A stretch of DNA of 64,000 nucleotides, taken from the NCBI RefSeq assembly GCF_900167525.1, contig NZ_FUZQ01000006.1:62001-126000 (forward strand), written 5' to 3'. The notes below the pieces were generated by a model, which was given only the letters and a program-made list of their open reading frames with translations, had not been told where the DNA came from and made no database searches. Both the position numbers and the translations under genes were made by a program. Origin of the DNA: Krasilnikoviella flava (GTDB lineage: Bacteria; Actinomycetota; Actinomycetes; Actinomycetales; Cellulomonadaceae). This document shows, in pieces, positions 1 through 11,470 of the stretch (positions are counted from its first letter, which is position 1; each line of letters opens with the position of its first letter).

Positions 1-1589
<1,589 letters not shown>

Positions 1590-1703
1590 GTGCTGCTCCC
1601 TCACGAGCGGCGTTTCCTGCACCCCGTCGGTTGACGGCTACAGCCTGACCGCTACGACTCTATGCGCTCCCAACTCCCCGGCCCCCCTCGGTAAGCCCAT
1701 GTT

Positions 1704-1714
1704 CGCCAGGGGCG
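1704..1714. promoter_or_regulatory. Possible ClgR-type box upstream of clpC
   Basis: CGC-N5-GCG (CGCCAGGGGCG) lies about 115 bp upstream of the clpC start. The activator ClgR is known to control clp genes in actinomycetes through CGC-N5-GCG sites. The match is short and GC-rich DNA produces such strings by chance, so this is a weak call. Confidence 0.25.
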
Positions 1715-1806
1715 TGACGGCGTGCCGCGTTGCCACCCGCGGGAGGTGCGTCCACGCTCGGAGGAAGGCGGTCGTCGCCGCGGGGATCGCCACCGAGGGG
1801 GTACCG

Positions 1807-2505
1807 ATGGACGAGCTCGAGCAGCAGCCGGGAGCCACGGGCGGGGCGGGGCACGACGCGAGACCGCGGGCGTGGAACGGTGACGACGCGCGCCTGGCGC
1901 AGTTCTCCGGCGTCCTCGGCGAGGTGCACGACCCCCTGACCTGGGGGCTCGACCTGGAGGACGAGGCCCTCACCGGGCACTCGGACTCCGAGGACCCGAC
2001 GTGCGAGCGGTTCGTGCGCGCCTACCGCAGCTTCACCGGGGAGGCCCTGGAGGTCGAGACCCTGCGCACCCGGGTCCCGGACGACGACGTCGAGGACGTG
2101 GTGCGTGCCGCGTGCAGCGGCGCGCTCGCCGCGCCCCTGCACGCCGACATCGCCGCACCCGTCGAGCCGGACGGCGACGGCGGCCACGACGGCGGGTCCC
2201 CCGACTTCGCCGACTCCTTCCAGGACTACCGCAGCGCCATGCGTGCCCTGGTCGCCGAGGTGGACAAGGCCCCGCTGCGCACGGGGACGTTCGCTGTCGA
2301 CGGCGACGACGCCGAGTGCGTGCGCGTCACGGCCCGCGACACCACCGCCGTGTACGTGGCGGCGGTCGACCGCGCCCTGGTGGTCACCGGCCCGGCCGAC
2401 CTCGTCGACCGGGTGGAGGTGGTGACCCGGCACGTCGACGCCCTCCTGTCGGGGCCCGGTCGCAGCGATGGTGCGGAGGACGCGCCGCCGCCCACCGACA
2501 CCTGA
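1807..2505 (+). CDS. Hypothetical acidic protein
   Basis: A 232-residue acidic protein rich in Asp and Glu, with no recognised domain, signal peptide or membrane segment. The start ATG at 1807 follows a GAGGGGG ribosome site; longer in-frame extensions upstream run through the clpC promoter and look wrong. The C-terminal half (TFAVDGDDAECVRVTARDTT onward) has alternating hydrophobic strands, while the N-terminal part looks disordered. It is divergent from clpC and followed by the universal stress protein on the same strand. Coding potential is supported by strong third-position GC and the ribosome site. Function unknown. Confidence 0.7.
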   Translation: MDELEQQPGATGGAGHDARPRAWNGDDARLAQFSGVLGEVHDPLTWGLDLEDEALTGHSDSEDPTCERFVRAYRSFTGEALEVETLRTRVPDDDVEDVVRAACSGALAAPLHADIAAPVEPDGDGGHDGGSPDFADSFQDYRSAMRALVAEVDKAPLRTGTFAVDGDDAECVRVTARDTTAVYVAAVDRALVVTGPADLVDRVEVVTRHVDALLSGPGRSDGAEDAPPPTDT

Positions 2506-2651
2506 CGGCGGAGGGTGATCGATGGCGTGATCGATGCCCCGCCGCCTCGCCCTGACGGGCGCGGGGCGGCGACCTATCCTGCAGACCAAGGGACAGGTCG
2601 TCCGGCACGACGAGGACGACGGCACGCACGGCGAGAGAGTCGGGGTGAACG

Positions 2652-3530
2652 ATGCGCGGCATCGTGGTCGGGGTGAACGGGTCGGCCGAGTCGGACGAGG
2701 CCCTGGACTGGGCGATGCGGGAGGCCGCGTCGGCCGCCGTGCCGCTCACGCTGGTGATGGTCGCCGCGGGTGCCGGCAAGGGCGCGGACGCCGCCGCGCA
2801 CGAGGCAGCCCTGGCGCCCGAGCACGAGGAGGCGCAGGGGCTGCTCGACGCCGCGCGCGCCCGGACCGGGCTCGACGTCGAGGGGACGGTCACGGCGGCT
2901 CCCGGGCCGGCGGCGGACCGGCTGCTCGAGCTCGGCTCCGACGCCGACATGCTCGTCCTCGGCCGCCGCCGCCGCGGACGGCTCGGCCGGGCCGTGCTCG
3001 GCTCGGTGTCGACGACGGTCGTGGAGCACGCAGGCGTGCCCGTCACGGTGGTGCGCCACGGCGACCCGGACGGCGCCGCGGAGGACGACGTGCCCGCCGA
3101 GGCGACGCCGCGCATCGTCGTCGGCGTCGACACGTCGACCCCGAGCGTCGCCGCGCTGCGGCACGCCTGCCAGGTCGCGGCTCGGACGGGGGCGTCGATC
3201 GACGCCGTCTTCGCGTGGCAGATCACCACGCTGGCCCCGCTGCCCGGCTCCTGGGGCTGGGCGCCGCCCGTCGACGACTACGAGAAGTTCGCGGCCGACT
3301 CGCTCGCGGAGGCGGTGCGCTCCGCCGGCGTGACCCTGCCGCCCGAGCGGCTGACCCGCCGGGTCGTGCACGGCCAGGCCGCCAAGCAGCTCGTGGCCGC
3401 GGCGCACGGCGCCGAGCGGCTCGTCGTCGGCGCGCGCGGCCTCGGTGGCTTCGACCGGCTGCTGCTCGGGTCGGTGAGCCGGCAGGTGCTCGACTTCGCG
3501 CCCTGCCCCGTGACCGTCGTGCGCGGCTGA
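2652..3530 (+). CDS. Universal stress protein, tandem UspA domains
   Basis: A 292-residue protein with two UspA folds: residues about 1-137 and 149-292. Each half begins with a beta strand typical of the family (RGIVVGVNGS and RIVVGVDTST). Each ends with the ATP-binding G-2x-G-9x-G-S/T loop, seen as GRRRRGRLGRAVLGS and GARGLGGFDRLLLGS. This tandem ATP-binding type is common in actinobacteria and linked to stress or dormancy responses in other species. It stands alone, and its end almost abuts the convergent metB (20 bp apart) with no obvious terminator hairpin between. Confidence 0.93.
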   Translation: MRGIVVGVNGSAESDEALDWAMREAASAAVPLTLVMVAAGAGKGADAAAHEAALAPEHEEAQGLLDAARARTGLDVEGTVTAAPGPAADRLLELGSDADMLVLGRRRRGRLGRAVLGSVSTTVVEHAGVPVTVVRHGDPDGAAEDDVPAEATPRIVVGVDTSTPSVAALRHACQVAARTGASIDAVFAWQITTLAPLPGSWGWAPPVDDYEKFAADSLAEAVRSAGVTLPPERLTRRVVHGQAAKQLVAAAHGAERLVVGARGLGGFDRLLLGSVSRQVLDFAPCPVTVVRG

Positions 3531-3549
3531 CGCCGCCCCCCAAGGTCGG

Positions 3550-4785
3550 TCAGGCGAGCGCCTGCTCCAGGTCCGCGACCAGGTCCGTCACGTCCTCGAT
3601 CCCGACGGAGAGGCGCACGAGGTCGTCGGGCACCTCCAGGGAGGTGCCCGCCACCGAGCCGTGCGTCATGCGGCCCGGGTGCTCGATCAGCGACTCCACG
3701 CCGCCGAGCGACTCGGCGAGCGTGAAGACCTGCGTCTGCGCGCACACGGCCAGCGCCTTCTCCTCGCTGCCCGCACGGAACGACACCATGCCGCCGAACC
3801 CGCGCATCTGGCGGGCGGCGACGTCGTGCCCGGGGTGCGACGCGAGGCCCGGGTAGAGCACCGCGGTGACGGCCCGGTGCCCGGCGAGGAAGTCCGCGAC
3901 CGCGGCGGCGTTGGCCTGGTGGCGGTCCATGCGGACGGCGAGCGTCTTGAGCCCGCGCAGCGTGAGCCACGCGTCGAACGGTCCGGCGACGGCGCCCGAG
4001 GAGTTCTGGTGGAAGCCGACGGCGCCCGCCACGTCCGTGCCGCCCGCGGGCGACTCGAGACCGCCCGGCAGCCGGGCGCCCGCCGCGACCACGAGCGCTC
4101 CCCCGACCACGTCGCTGTGCCCGCCGATGTACTTGGTCGTCGAGTGCACGACGACGTCCGCGCCGAGCGCGAGCGGCTGCTGCAGGTAGGGGGTGGCGAA
4201 CGTGTTGTCGACGACGAGGAGCGCGCCGGCGTCGTGCGCCACCTCGGCGAGGGCCGCGACGTCGCTCACCCCGAGCAGCGGGTTGGTGGGCGTCTCCACC
4301 CAGACGACCCGGGTCTCGGGACGGATCGCCGCCCGGACCGCCTCGACGTCGCCGAGGTCGACCGGCGTGTGCTCCACGCCCCACGGCCCGAAGACCCGCG
4401 CGATGAGCCGGTAGGTGCCGCCGTACGCGTCGTCGGGCACGACCACGTGGTCGCCCGGGCGCAGCACCGCGCGCAGCAGCGTGTCCTCCGCGGCCAGCCC
4501 GGAGGCGAACGCGAACCCGCGCGCCGGGTCCAGGCCCCCGGACTCAGCGGCGGCGAGCGCCTCCTCGAGCGCGGTGCGCGTCGGGTTGGCGGAGCGGGAG
4601 TACTCGTACCCGCCCCGCAGCCCGCCCACGCCGTCCTGCTTGTAGGTGGACACCTGGTGGATGGGCGGCACGACGGCGCCCGTCGTCGGGTCCGGGTCCT
4701 GACCGGCATGGATGGCGCGGGTCGAGAAGCCGGTGCGGGTCCAGTCCGGGTGCTCGCTGCCGTGGTCGCTGCTCGTCGTGGTCAC
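3550..4785 (-). CDS. metB: Cystathionine gamma-synthase / gamma-lyase family PLP enzyme
   Basis: A 411-residue Cys/Met-metabolism PLP-dependent enzyme. The PLP lysine is in HSTTKYIGGHSD near residue 218; other family signatures are YEYSRSANPTR and the VVWVETPTNP strand. The GTG at 4783-4785 is the start. It lies 25 bp downstream of cbs on the same strand, so the two form a transsulfuration operon. The order cbs-metB means the enzyme could work in the reverse direction (cystathionine to cysteine, a gamma-lyase) or the forward direction (O-acyl-homoserine plus cysteine). Sequence alone does not separate these activities well. Confidence 0.92.
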   Translation of the reverse strand: MTTTSSDHGSEHPDWTRTGFSTRAIHAGQDPDPTTGAVVPPIHQVSTYKQDGVGGLRGGYEYSRSANPTRTALEEALAAAESGGLDPARGFAFASGLAAEDTLLRAVLRPGDHVVVPDDAYGGTYRLIARVFGPWGVEHTPVDLGDVEAVRAAIRPETRVVWVETPTNPLLGVSDVAALAEVAHDAGALLVVDNTFATPYLQQPLALGADVVVHSTTKYIGGHSDVVGGALVVAAGARLPGGLESPAGGTDVAGAVGFHQNSSGAVAGPFDAWLTLRGLKTLAVRMDRHQANAAAVADFLAGHRAVTAVLYPGLASHPGHDVAARQMRGFGGMVSFRAGSEEKALAVCAQTQVFTLAESLGGVESLIEHPGRMTHGSVAGTSLEVPDDLVRLSVGIEDVTDLVADLEQALA

Positions 4786-4810
4786 CCGGCCAGACTACGC
4801 ACGGGCGTGG

Positions 4811-6214
<1,404 letters not shown>

Positions 6215-6231
6215 GTCCCGATCATGCCGCG

Positions 6232-8268
6232 CTACCAGCGCTCGCGCGTGGTGCCGCGGAACGCGAGCACCAGCACGCGCACGGCGAGCACGGTGCCGAC
6301 GAACCCCAGCGCGGCCCCGAGCACCGTGAACCACGGCAACTGCGGAGCGAGCATCGGTCCGCCGTCGGCGACGAGCAGCACGACCGCGCCGACGACGGCA
6401 CCCACGGCGACGAGCGTCATGATGACCTGCTGCACCAGGCCGGAGAGGAAGGCCCTGTCGGCGGGGTCGGCGAACGCGCGGACGGCGACGGTGAACCGCC
6501 CCTCCTCCAGGTCGCGCACGAGCCGCGTGACCCGCCGCGGCAGGCGCTCCAGCTCCGGCGCGAAGCCGAGCAGCTGCTGCGTGGCCTTGCGGCGCACCGC
6601 CTCGGGGGTCATGAGCCGGCCGAGCAGCGGGCGGCCGTGGTCGCGGGCGCCCGAGACGAGGTCGTAGCCGGGGCTGAGCAGGCCGAGCGTGCCCTCCAGC
6701 GACGCGAACGTGCGGAACGCGGCCGCGACCTGCGGCGGCACCGCGATCCCCGACGACGTCACCAGGCGCACGAGCCCGGCGAACGCCGCACCCGCGCCGG
6801 CTCCCGCGCGGAACCGGAGCACGAGCTGCCCCACCTCGCGCTCGAGGCGCCGCGCGTCCAGGCCGGGCGGGGCGTCGAGCAGCTCGAGCAGCGCGTCGGT
6901 GGCGGCGATGGCGTCGTCGCCGTCGATCGCCAGCAGCAGTGCGCCGAGGGCGATGCGCTCGGGCTCGCCGAGCCTCCCGACCGACCCCATGTCCAGCAGG
7001 CCGAGGCCGCCGTCGGCCAGCACGAGCACGTTGCCCGGGTGCAGGTCGGCGTGGAACGTGCCCGCCACGAGCAGCTGGTCGAGCGCGGCGCTCAGCAGCC
7101 GGTCCGCGAGCGCCGTCCGCGTCCCCGCGTCGAGCCCCGCGAGCAGGGCCTGCGCCTGGCCGACGGGGACGCCGTCCAGCCGCTCCAGCACGAGCAGCGT
7201 GTCGCTCGACGGCCCGTCCACGACGTCGGGCACCACGACCAGGGGGCCCGACGACGCGCCGTCGTGCGTCGTGACGTCGAGGGCGGTGCGCAGCGCGCGC
7301 GTGTTCTCCGCCTCGACCGCGTAGTCGAGCTCCTCGCGCAGCGAGGCCGCGAAGCCGTCGGCCAGCGCGACGACGCCGAGGGTGCGCCCCCACGCGGTGT
7401 CCCTCTCCAGACGCCGGGCGAGCCTGCCGAGGATCGCGAGGTCCACCGCCACCTGCTCGCGTGCGCCCGGGCGCTGCACCTTCACCACCACGTCGCGCCC
7501 GTCGAGCAGACGCGCCGCGTGCACCTGGCCCACCGAAGCGGACGCGAGGGGCTCCGGGTCGAGGGCCTCGAAGACCTCGGCCGCGGGCCGGCCGAGCGAC
7601 TGCTCGACGACGGCCTCCACCTGGCCCCACGGCGCCGGGGGCACGTCGCTCTGCAGGGTCGCGAGCGTCTCCGTGACGGCGTCCGGCAGCAGGTCGCGGC
7701 GGGTGGACAGCATCTGGCCGAACTTCACGAACGTGACGCCCGCGTCGCTGAGGGTGTCGCGCAGGCTGACGGCGAGGCGGCGCGCGTCGGAGCGGGACGC
7801 CGCACGCGCGTCGTCCCGCCGGTTCCGGCCGAGGGCGCCGCCCAGGCCGTGCCGGACGGCGATCGCCACGACCTGCGCGTAGCGACGCGTCTCGCGCCGC
7901 CCCTGCCGCAGCCGCCGGACGGCGCGCCACGGCGTGGGCAGGGTGCCCGTGGGCACCAGCAGCTCCAGCACGAGCAGCACGCACAGGCCCAGCACGAACG
8001 CCCAGCAGAAGACGATGGTGATCCCCACCAGCGCCACCCACGGGTCCACCTCGAGCGTGCCGTCGCCGCTCCACCACCCGGCCGCGCGCAGCCCGCTCGT
8101 GAGCGCGCCCGACGCGCCCGAGATCGCGACCAGCGACACGAGCGCCGCGCGGATCCAGCCGACGGGCGCGCCCATCACGCGTCGCGACGTCCACGCGAGC
8201 AGCACCAGCATCGCCACCGTCGAGAGGAACGCGAAGATCGCGCCGACCACGCCGCCTACCACGTCCAC
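6232..8268 (-). CDS. ABC1/UbiB-family atypical kinase, membrane protein
   Basis: A 678-residue UbiB/ADCK-like protein. N-terminal membrane helices occupy about residues 1-100. The kinase-like core follows, with the family's KxGQ motif (VKFGQMLSTRRDLLP), the Ala-rich loop ASASVGQVHAA, VVVKVQRP, HADLHPGNVLV and LLDMGSVGR. Two more helices close the C-terminus. The family is linked to isoprenoid-quinone metabolism or lipid handling; the exact substrate is unknown. GTG at 8266-8268 was chosen because GGAG lies five bases upstream; longer in-frame readings cross the 8318-8375 palindrome and are not believable. It is 17 bp upstream of cbs on the same strand. Confidence 0.88.
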   Translation of the reverse strand: MDVVGGVVGAIFAFLSTVAMLVLLAWTSRRVMGAPVGWIRAALVSLVAISGASGALTSGLRAAGWWSGDGTLEVDPWVALVGITIVFCWAFVLGLCVLLVLELLVPTGTLPTPWRAVRRLRQGRRETRRYAQVVAIAVRHGLGGALGRNRRDDARAASRSDARRLAVSLRDTLSDAGVTFVKFGQMLSTRRDLLPDAVTETLATLQSDVPPAPWGQVEAVVEQSLGRPAAEVFEALDPEPLASASVGQVHAARLLDGRDVVVKVQRPGAREQVAVDLAILGRLARRLERDTAWGRTLGVVALADGFAASLREELDYAVEAENTRALRTALDVTTHDGASSGPLVVVPDVVDGPSSDTLLVLERLDGVPVGQAQALLAGLDAGTRTALADRLLSAALDQLLVAGTFHADLHPGNVLVLADGGLGLLDMGSVGRLGEPERIALGALLLAIDGDDAIAATDALLELLDAPPGLDARRLEREVGQLVLRFRAGAGAGAAFAGLVRLVTSSGIAVPPQVAAAFRTFASLEGTLGLLSPGYDLVSGARDHGRPLLGRLMTPEAVRRKATQQLLGFAPELERLPRRVTRLVRDLEEGRFTVAVRAFADPADRAFLSGLVQQVIMTLVAVGAVVGAVVLLVADGGPMLAPQLPWFTVLGAALGFVGTVLAVRVLVLAFRGTTRERW

Positions 8269-8317
8269 GTGAGCTCCATGGCGCCCACTCTCCCGGACAC
8301 GACCACCTGCCGTCGTG

Positions 8318-8375
8318 CCGAACATGCGGTTGCGCTCGTTATCGACGTCCAGAACGAGCGCAACTGCATGTTCGG
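8318..8375. repeat. Inverted repeat, 23-bp arms, 12-bp loop
   Basis: Arms 8318-8340 and 8353-8375 are complementary at 22 of 23 positions (one G/A difference); the loop is 8341-8352. The left arm begins CCGAACATGCGG and ends GCGCTCGTT. It sits between the DUF4126 gene and the UbiB gene, both on the minus strand, so it could be a terminator or attenuator, or a dispersed palindromic element. No T-run follows on either strand. Confidence 0.8.
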
Positions 8376-8389
8376 CCGTCGAGGCGGCG

Positions 8390-8860
8390 TCAGGCGCGGG
8401 TGGCCCAGGCCGCGAGGCCGAGGGCGACGACGTCCTCCGCGAGCGCCGCGGGCAGGTCCGGCCACCCCCGGCTCGCGACCACCGACCGCCAGGCCGCGCC
8501 CGTGAAGGTGCCGGCCGCCCCGCCCGCGGCGCCGGCGACCAGCGCGGCGACCGTGGACGCCGGGCCGACATGGTGCCGGCGCGCCAGAAGGAGGCCGCCG
8601 AGCGCCCCGCTCGCGGCCCGTGACTGCGGGCCGGGGCTGTCGAGGCGGCTCGGCGCGGTGGGCAGCTTGTCCCCGACGAGCTCACCGGCGACGGCGAGAC
8701 CCGCGAGCAGGCGCGGCATGCCGGCCGGACGGCGCAGGCGGTGGGTGGGCAGCCGGTGCGCCGGCACCGGGCCGAGCAGCGGGGCGGCGACGCCGAGCGA
8801 CGCGCGCGAGCCCGCGGCCACCCCCAGCGCCAGCGCGCGGACGACGAGCGGTGCGGTCAT
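8390..8860 (-). CDS. DUF4126-family membrane protein
   Basis: A 156-residue hydrophobic protein with the DUF4126 features: an N-terminal helix followed by GSRASLG, and glycine/alanine-rich helices near residues 75-125. Members of the family are uncharacterised integral membrane proteins. The start ATG is at 8858-8860. A palindromic element lies 15 bp beyond its stop. The neighbouring upstream gene (MFS transporter) is on the same strand but 75 bp away. The family call is fairly confident, function unknown. Confidence 0.8.
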   Translation of the reverse strand: MTAPLVVRALALGVAAGSRASLGVAAPLLGPVPAHRLPTHRLRRPAGMPRLLAGLAVAGELVGDKLPTAPSRLDSPGPQSRAASGALGGLLLARRHHVGPASTVAALVAGAAGGAAGTFTGAAWRSVVASRGWPDLPAALAEDVVALGLAAWATRA

Positions 8861-8935
8861 GCGCCCACCCTGGCACCGCTCGCCCCGATCCGCCGAGGTA
8901 GTCCGAGACCTGCCCCACGTGGCGCAGGGCGGCGG

Positions 8936-10261
8936 TCAGCGGTCGGGCACTGCCTCCGGAGCAGAACCGTCGGACAGCGCGTGACGGCGGTCGTCACGCA
9001 TCAGGACGCTCGCGACGACGGTCACCACGACCACGACGACGCCCATGACGATGTACGAGTTGCCGAAGCCGATCGTGTCGTAGGCGGCACCGAACGCCCA
9101 GGAGAAGATGACGATGCCGATCTGCTTGGCCATGTTGAAGCCGAGCATGTAGGCCGTGGCCGAGATCCGGACGTCGAACATGCGGGTCAGGTACTTCATC
9201 ACCGAGATGAGCATGAGCGGCATCTCGATCGCGGCGAGCAGCCGCCAGACGATGAGCATCTCGGTCGAGGTGAAGAATGCCGAGCCCAGCACACGCACGA
9301 CGAGGACCAACCCGAACAGGAGGAGCCCGTTCTTGGCGCCGATCCGGTTGATGAGGAACGGCGTCGCGATCATGACGACCGCTTCGAGCAGGATCTGCAC
9401 GAACACGACCCGGGAGAACAGCACCTGCGAGTCGATGCCGCCGGTGACGAACTGCGCGAAGTAGTTCGGGAACTGCTGGTCGAAGACGTCGTAGAGCGCC
9501 GCGGTGCCGAACATCAGCACCATGAAACCGACGAACGACCGGTTGGTGAGCAGCTGCCTGACGGTCGCGAGCGTGACCTTGGTCCGCGCCTCGCCGGCGG
9601 CGTCGCCGCTCGCCGCCGCGTAGCCGGGCTCACCGGGCTTCGGGGTGCGCGCCACGAAGAGCAGCACGCCGAGCACGATCGCGGAGAAGGTTCCGGCCCA
9701 CCAGATGTTGTCCGGGTTCGAGGCCCAGATGAAGCCGCCGACGAGGGACGCGGTGGCACCGGCGACGGACCCGAACAGGCGTACGTGCCCGTACTCGAAG
9801 CCGTTGGCGCGCGCGTTGCGCTCGTTGAACGTCTCGACGATCCCGACGCCCGCGTTGAGGGTCAGCGACAGGAAGACACCGCCGACGACGGCGCCGAGCA
9901 CCTGGTTCGCGTTCACGATCGGGGTGAACACGAACGCGAAGAACGGCCCCATCATGGCGCCGACGAGGACGACGAACGCGAAGAGGTTCTTGCGGAAGCC
10001 GAGCTTGTCCTGGATGAAGCCGTAGAACGGCTGCAGGCAGAACGCCGTGAAGGCCATCACCGAGTTGAGCAGACCGATGTTGCCGTGCGACATCCCGGCC
10101 TCGGTCTCCAGCCAGCGGCTGAGGAACGTGAACGCGAGCTGCCAGATGGCGAAGTAGAAGAAGAACAGCCCGCCGAAGTTCCAGAAGGCGAGCTTCTTCA
10201 GGGAGTCGCGGGCCCGGGGCTTGGCGGTGGCGCCGTCGGGGGTCGCGGTGGTGATGGACAT
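8936..10261 (-). CDS. MFS oligosaccharide:H+ symporter (LacY/OHS type)
   Basis: A 441-residue twelve-helix permease. The N-terminal FWNFGGLFFFYFAIWQLAF segment and the GFIQDKLGFRKNL loop between helices 2 and 3 are typical of the LacY/RafB/CscB oligosaccharide symporters. A long central loop (about residues 205-230) divides two six-helix halves. Its ATG shares one base with the stop codon of the upstream GH43 gene (TGATG at 10259-10263), so the two are translationally coupled. It most likely imports the sugar or oligosaccharide that the GH43 enzyme acts on, plausibly an arabinose- or xylose-containing oligosaccharide. Substrate is inferred from context. Confidence 0.9.
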   Translation of the reverse strand: MSITTATPDGATAKPRARDSLKKLAFWNFGGLFFFYFAIWQLAFTFLSRWLETEAGMSHGNIGLLNSVMAFTAFCLQPFYGFIQDKLGFRKNLFAFVVLVGAMMGPFFAFVFTPIVNANQVLGAVVGGVFLSLTLNAGVGIVETFNERNARANGFEYGHVRLFGSVAGATASLVGGFIWASNPDNIWWAGTFSAIVLGVLLFVARTPKPGEPGYAAASGDAAGEARTKVTLATVRQLLTNRSFVGFMVLMFGTAALYDVFDQQFPNYFAQFVTGGIDSQVLFSRVVFVQILLEAVVMIATPFLINRIGAKNGLLLFGLVLVVRVLGSAFFTSTEMLIVWRLLAAIEMPLMLISVMKYLTRMFDVRISATAYMLGFNMAKQIGIVIFSWAFGAAYDTIGFGNSYIVMGVVVVVVTVVASVLMRDDRRHALSDGSAPEAVPDR

Positions 10262-11277
10262 CAGAAGGCTCCGTCAGCGGGGAGGACCTCGGTCGAGGTG
10301 GGGGTGGGGCGGGTGTCGGGCACGGGCGTGCCCCACAGGGGGCTGCCGTCCGCGTCGAAGGGCAGCACCTGGGCGCGGGCGTGCCGGTTCGGGTCCCACA
10401 GCGGGTCGCCGGAGATCTCGGTGTACGTGCGGGCGTGGTAGACGAGGACGGCGTCACCGTCGGGCGTCTCGGTGAACGAGTTGTGGCCGGGGCCGTACTG
10501 GCCCACGGACGGGTCGGAGACGAAGACCGGCTGCGCGCTCTTGGTCCACGACGCGGGGTCGAGGAGGTCGGCGTCCGCGTCGGCGGTGAGCACGCCCATC
10601 GCGTAGTCGACGCCGGTGGCGGCGCCCGAGTACGTGAGGAAGACGCGCCCGCCGCGCACCAGGACCGACGGGCCCTCGTTGACCCAGAACCCCTCGATCT
10701 CCCAGTCGAACTCCGGTCGCGTCAGCTCGACGGCAGGCGTGGCGAGCGTCCAGGGGGTCGACATCCGGGCGATGTACAGGTTGGAGTGGCCGCGCACGGT
10801 GAGGTCCTGCTGCGCCCAGACCAGGTACTGCGCGCCGTCGATCACGACGCTGGTGGCGTCCAGGGCGAACGACTCCCAGCCGGTGTCGACCTGGCCACGC
10901 TCCACCCACTCGCCGTCGAACGGGTCCTCGGCGGTGTTCTCCAGCACGAAGATGCGATGGTTGAACGTCTCGTTCTCGCTCGGTGCGTCGACGGTGCCGT
11001 GGTCGACGGGGGCCGCGGCGTAGTAGATGTACCAGGCGCCGTCCACCCGGTGGATCTCCGGGGCCCAGATGAGCTGTGACTGCGGACCGGTGGCGTGCTT
11101 GGTCCAGACGGTCACCTCCTCGGCCGCCTGCAGGTCCTCGAGGCGGTCCGCGCGGCGAAGCACGATGCGGTCGTACCGCGGGTGGGAGCCGGTGAAGTAA
11201 TAGGTCCCCTCGTGCCGGAGCACGCACGGGTCGGCGCGCTGCAGCACGATCGGGTTGATCGTGACCTGGTCCGTCAT
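10261..11277 (-). CDS. Glycoside hydrolase family 43 (cytoplasmic, arabinofuranosidase/xylosidase-like)
   Basis: A 338-residue five-bladed beta-propeller glycosidase. The expected catalytic acids can be placed: base D16 in LQRADPCVL, a pKa-modulating Asp in LDATSVVIDG, and the acid Glu in VNEGPSVLVR. The GH43 signature IWAPEIHRVDG is present. There is no signal peptide, so it works inside the cell on imported oligosaccharides. ATG at 11275-11277 follows GGAGGAAGAG; the longer upstream reading crosses the promoter. It is the first gene of a two-gene operon with the MFS transporter. Exact specificity cannot be assigned from sequence. Confidence 0.92.
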   Translation of the reverse strand: MTDQVTINPIVLQRADPCVLRHEGTYYFTGSHPRYDRIVLRRADRLEDLQAAEEVTVWTKHATGPQSQLIWAPEIHRVDGAWYIYYAAAPVDHGTVDAPSENETFNHRIFVLENTAEDPFDGEWVERGQVDTGWESFALDATSVVIDGAQYLVWAQQDLTVRGHSNLYIARMSTPWTLATPAVELTRPEFDWEIEGFWVNEGPSVLVRGGRVFLTYSGAATGVDYAMGVLTADADADLLDPASWTKSAQPVFVSDPSVGQYGPGHNSFTETPDGDAVLVYHARTYTEISGDPLWDPNRHARAQVLPFDADGSPLWGTPVPDTRPTPTSTEVLPADGAF

Positions 11278-11344
11278 TGGTGTCTCTTCCTCCGGTGTCC
11301 TGCACTGGTCCGGCAGAGCGCATCGAGCGCTGCTCCACCGAAAA

Positions 11345-11360
11345 TGTAAACGATGTAAAC
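11345..11360. promoter_or_regulatory. TGTAAAC direct repeat, candidate sugar-regulator operator
   Basis: TGTAAACGATGTAAAC lies 68-83 bp upstream of the GH43 start in an AT-rich island within very GC-rich DNA. It holds two TGTAAAC heptamers nine bases apart. TGTAAAC is a half-site seen in LacI-family sugar-regulator operators, but there it is usually an inverted repeat. No regulator gene is adjacent. Confidence 0.45.
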
Positions 11361-11470
11361 CAGTGGTCGACGTGACGTCCACGACGTCCGCGCCCGGAGC
11401 GGCGCCATGACCAGGAACGAAGGCAGCACGGTGTGACGAGGCCCACGCGAGCCCCGTCACCACCCGGGCC

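Noticed and set aside
6232-8685. Longer UbiB-like reading including the 8318-8375 palindrome
   Set aside because: The added 139 residues are low-complexity and overlap the DUF4126 gene; GTG at 8268 has a ribosome site and keeps all conserved parts.
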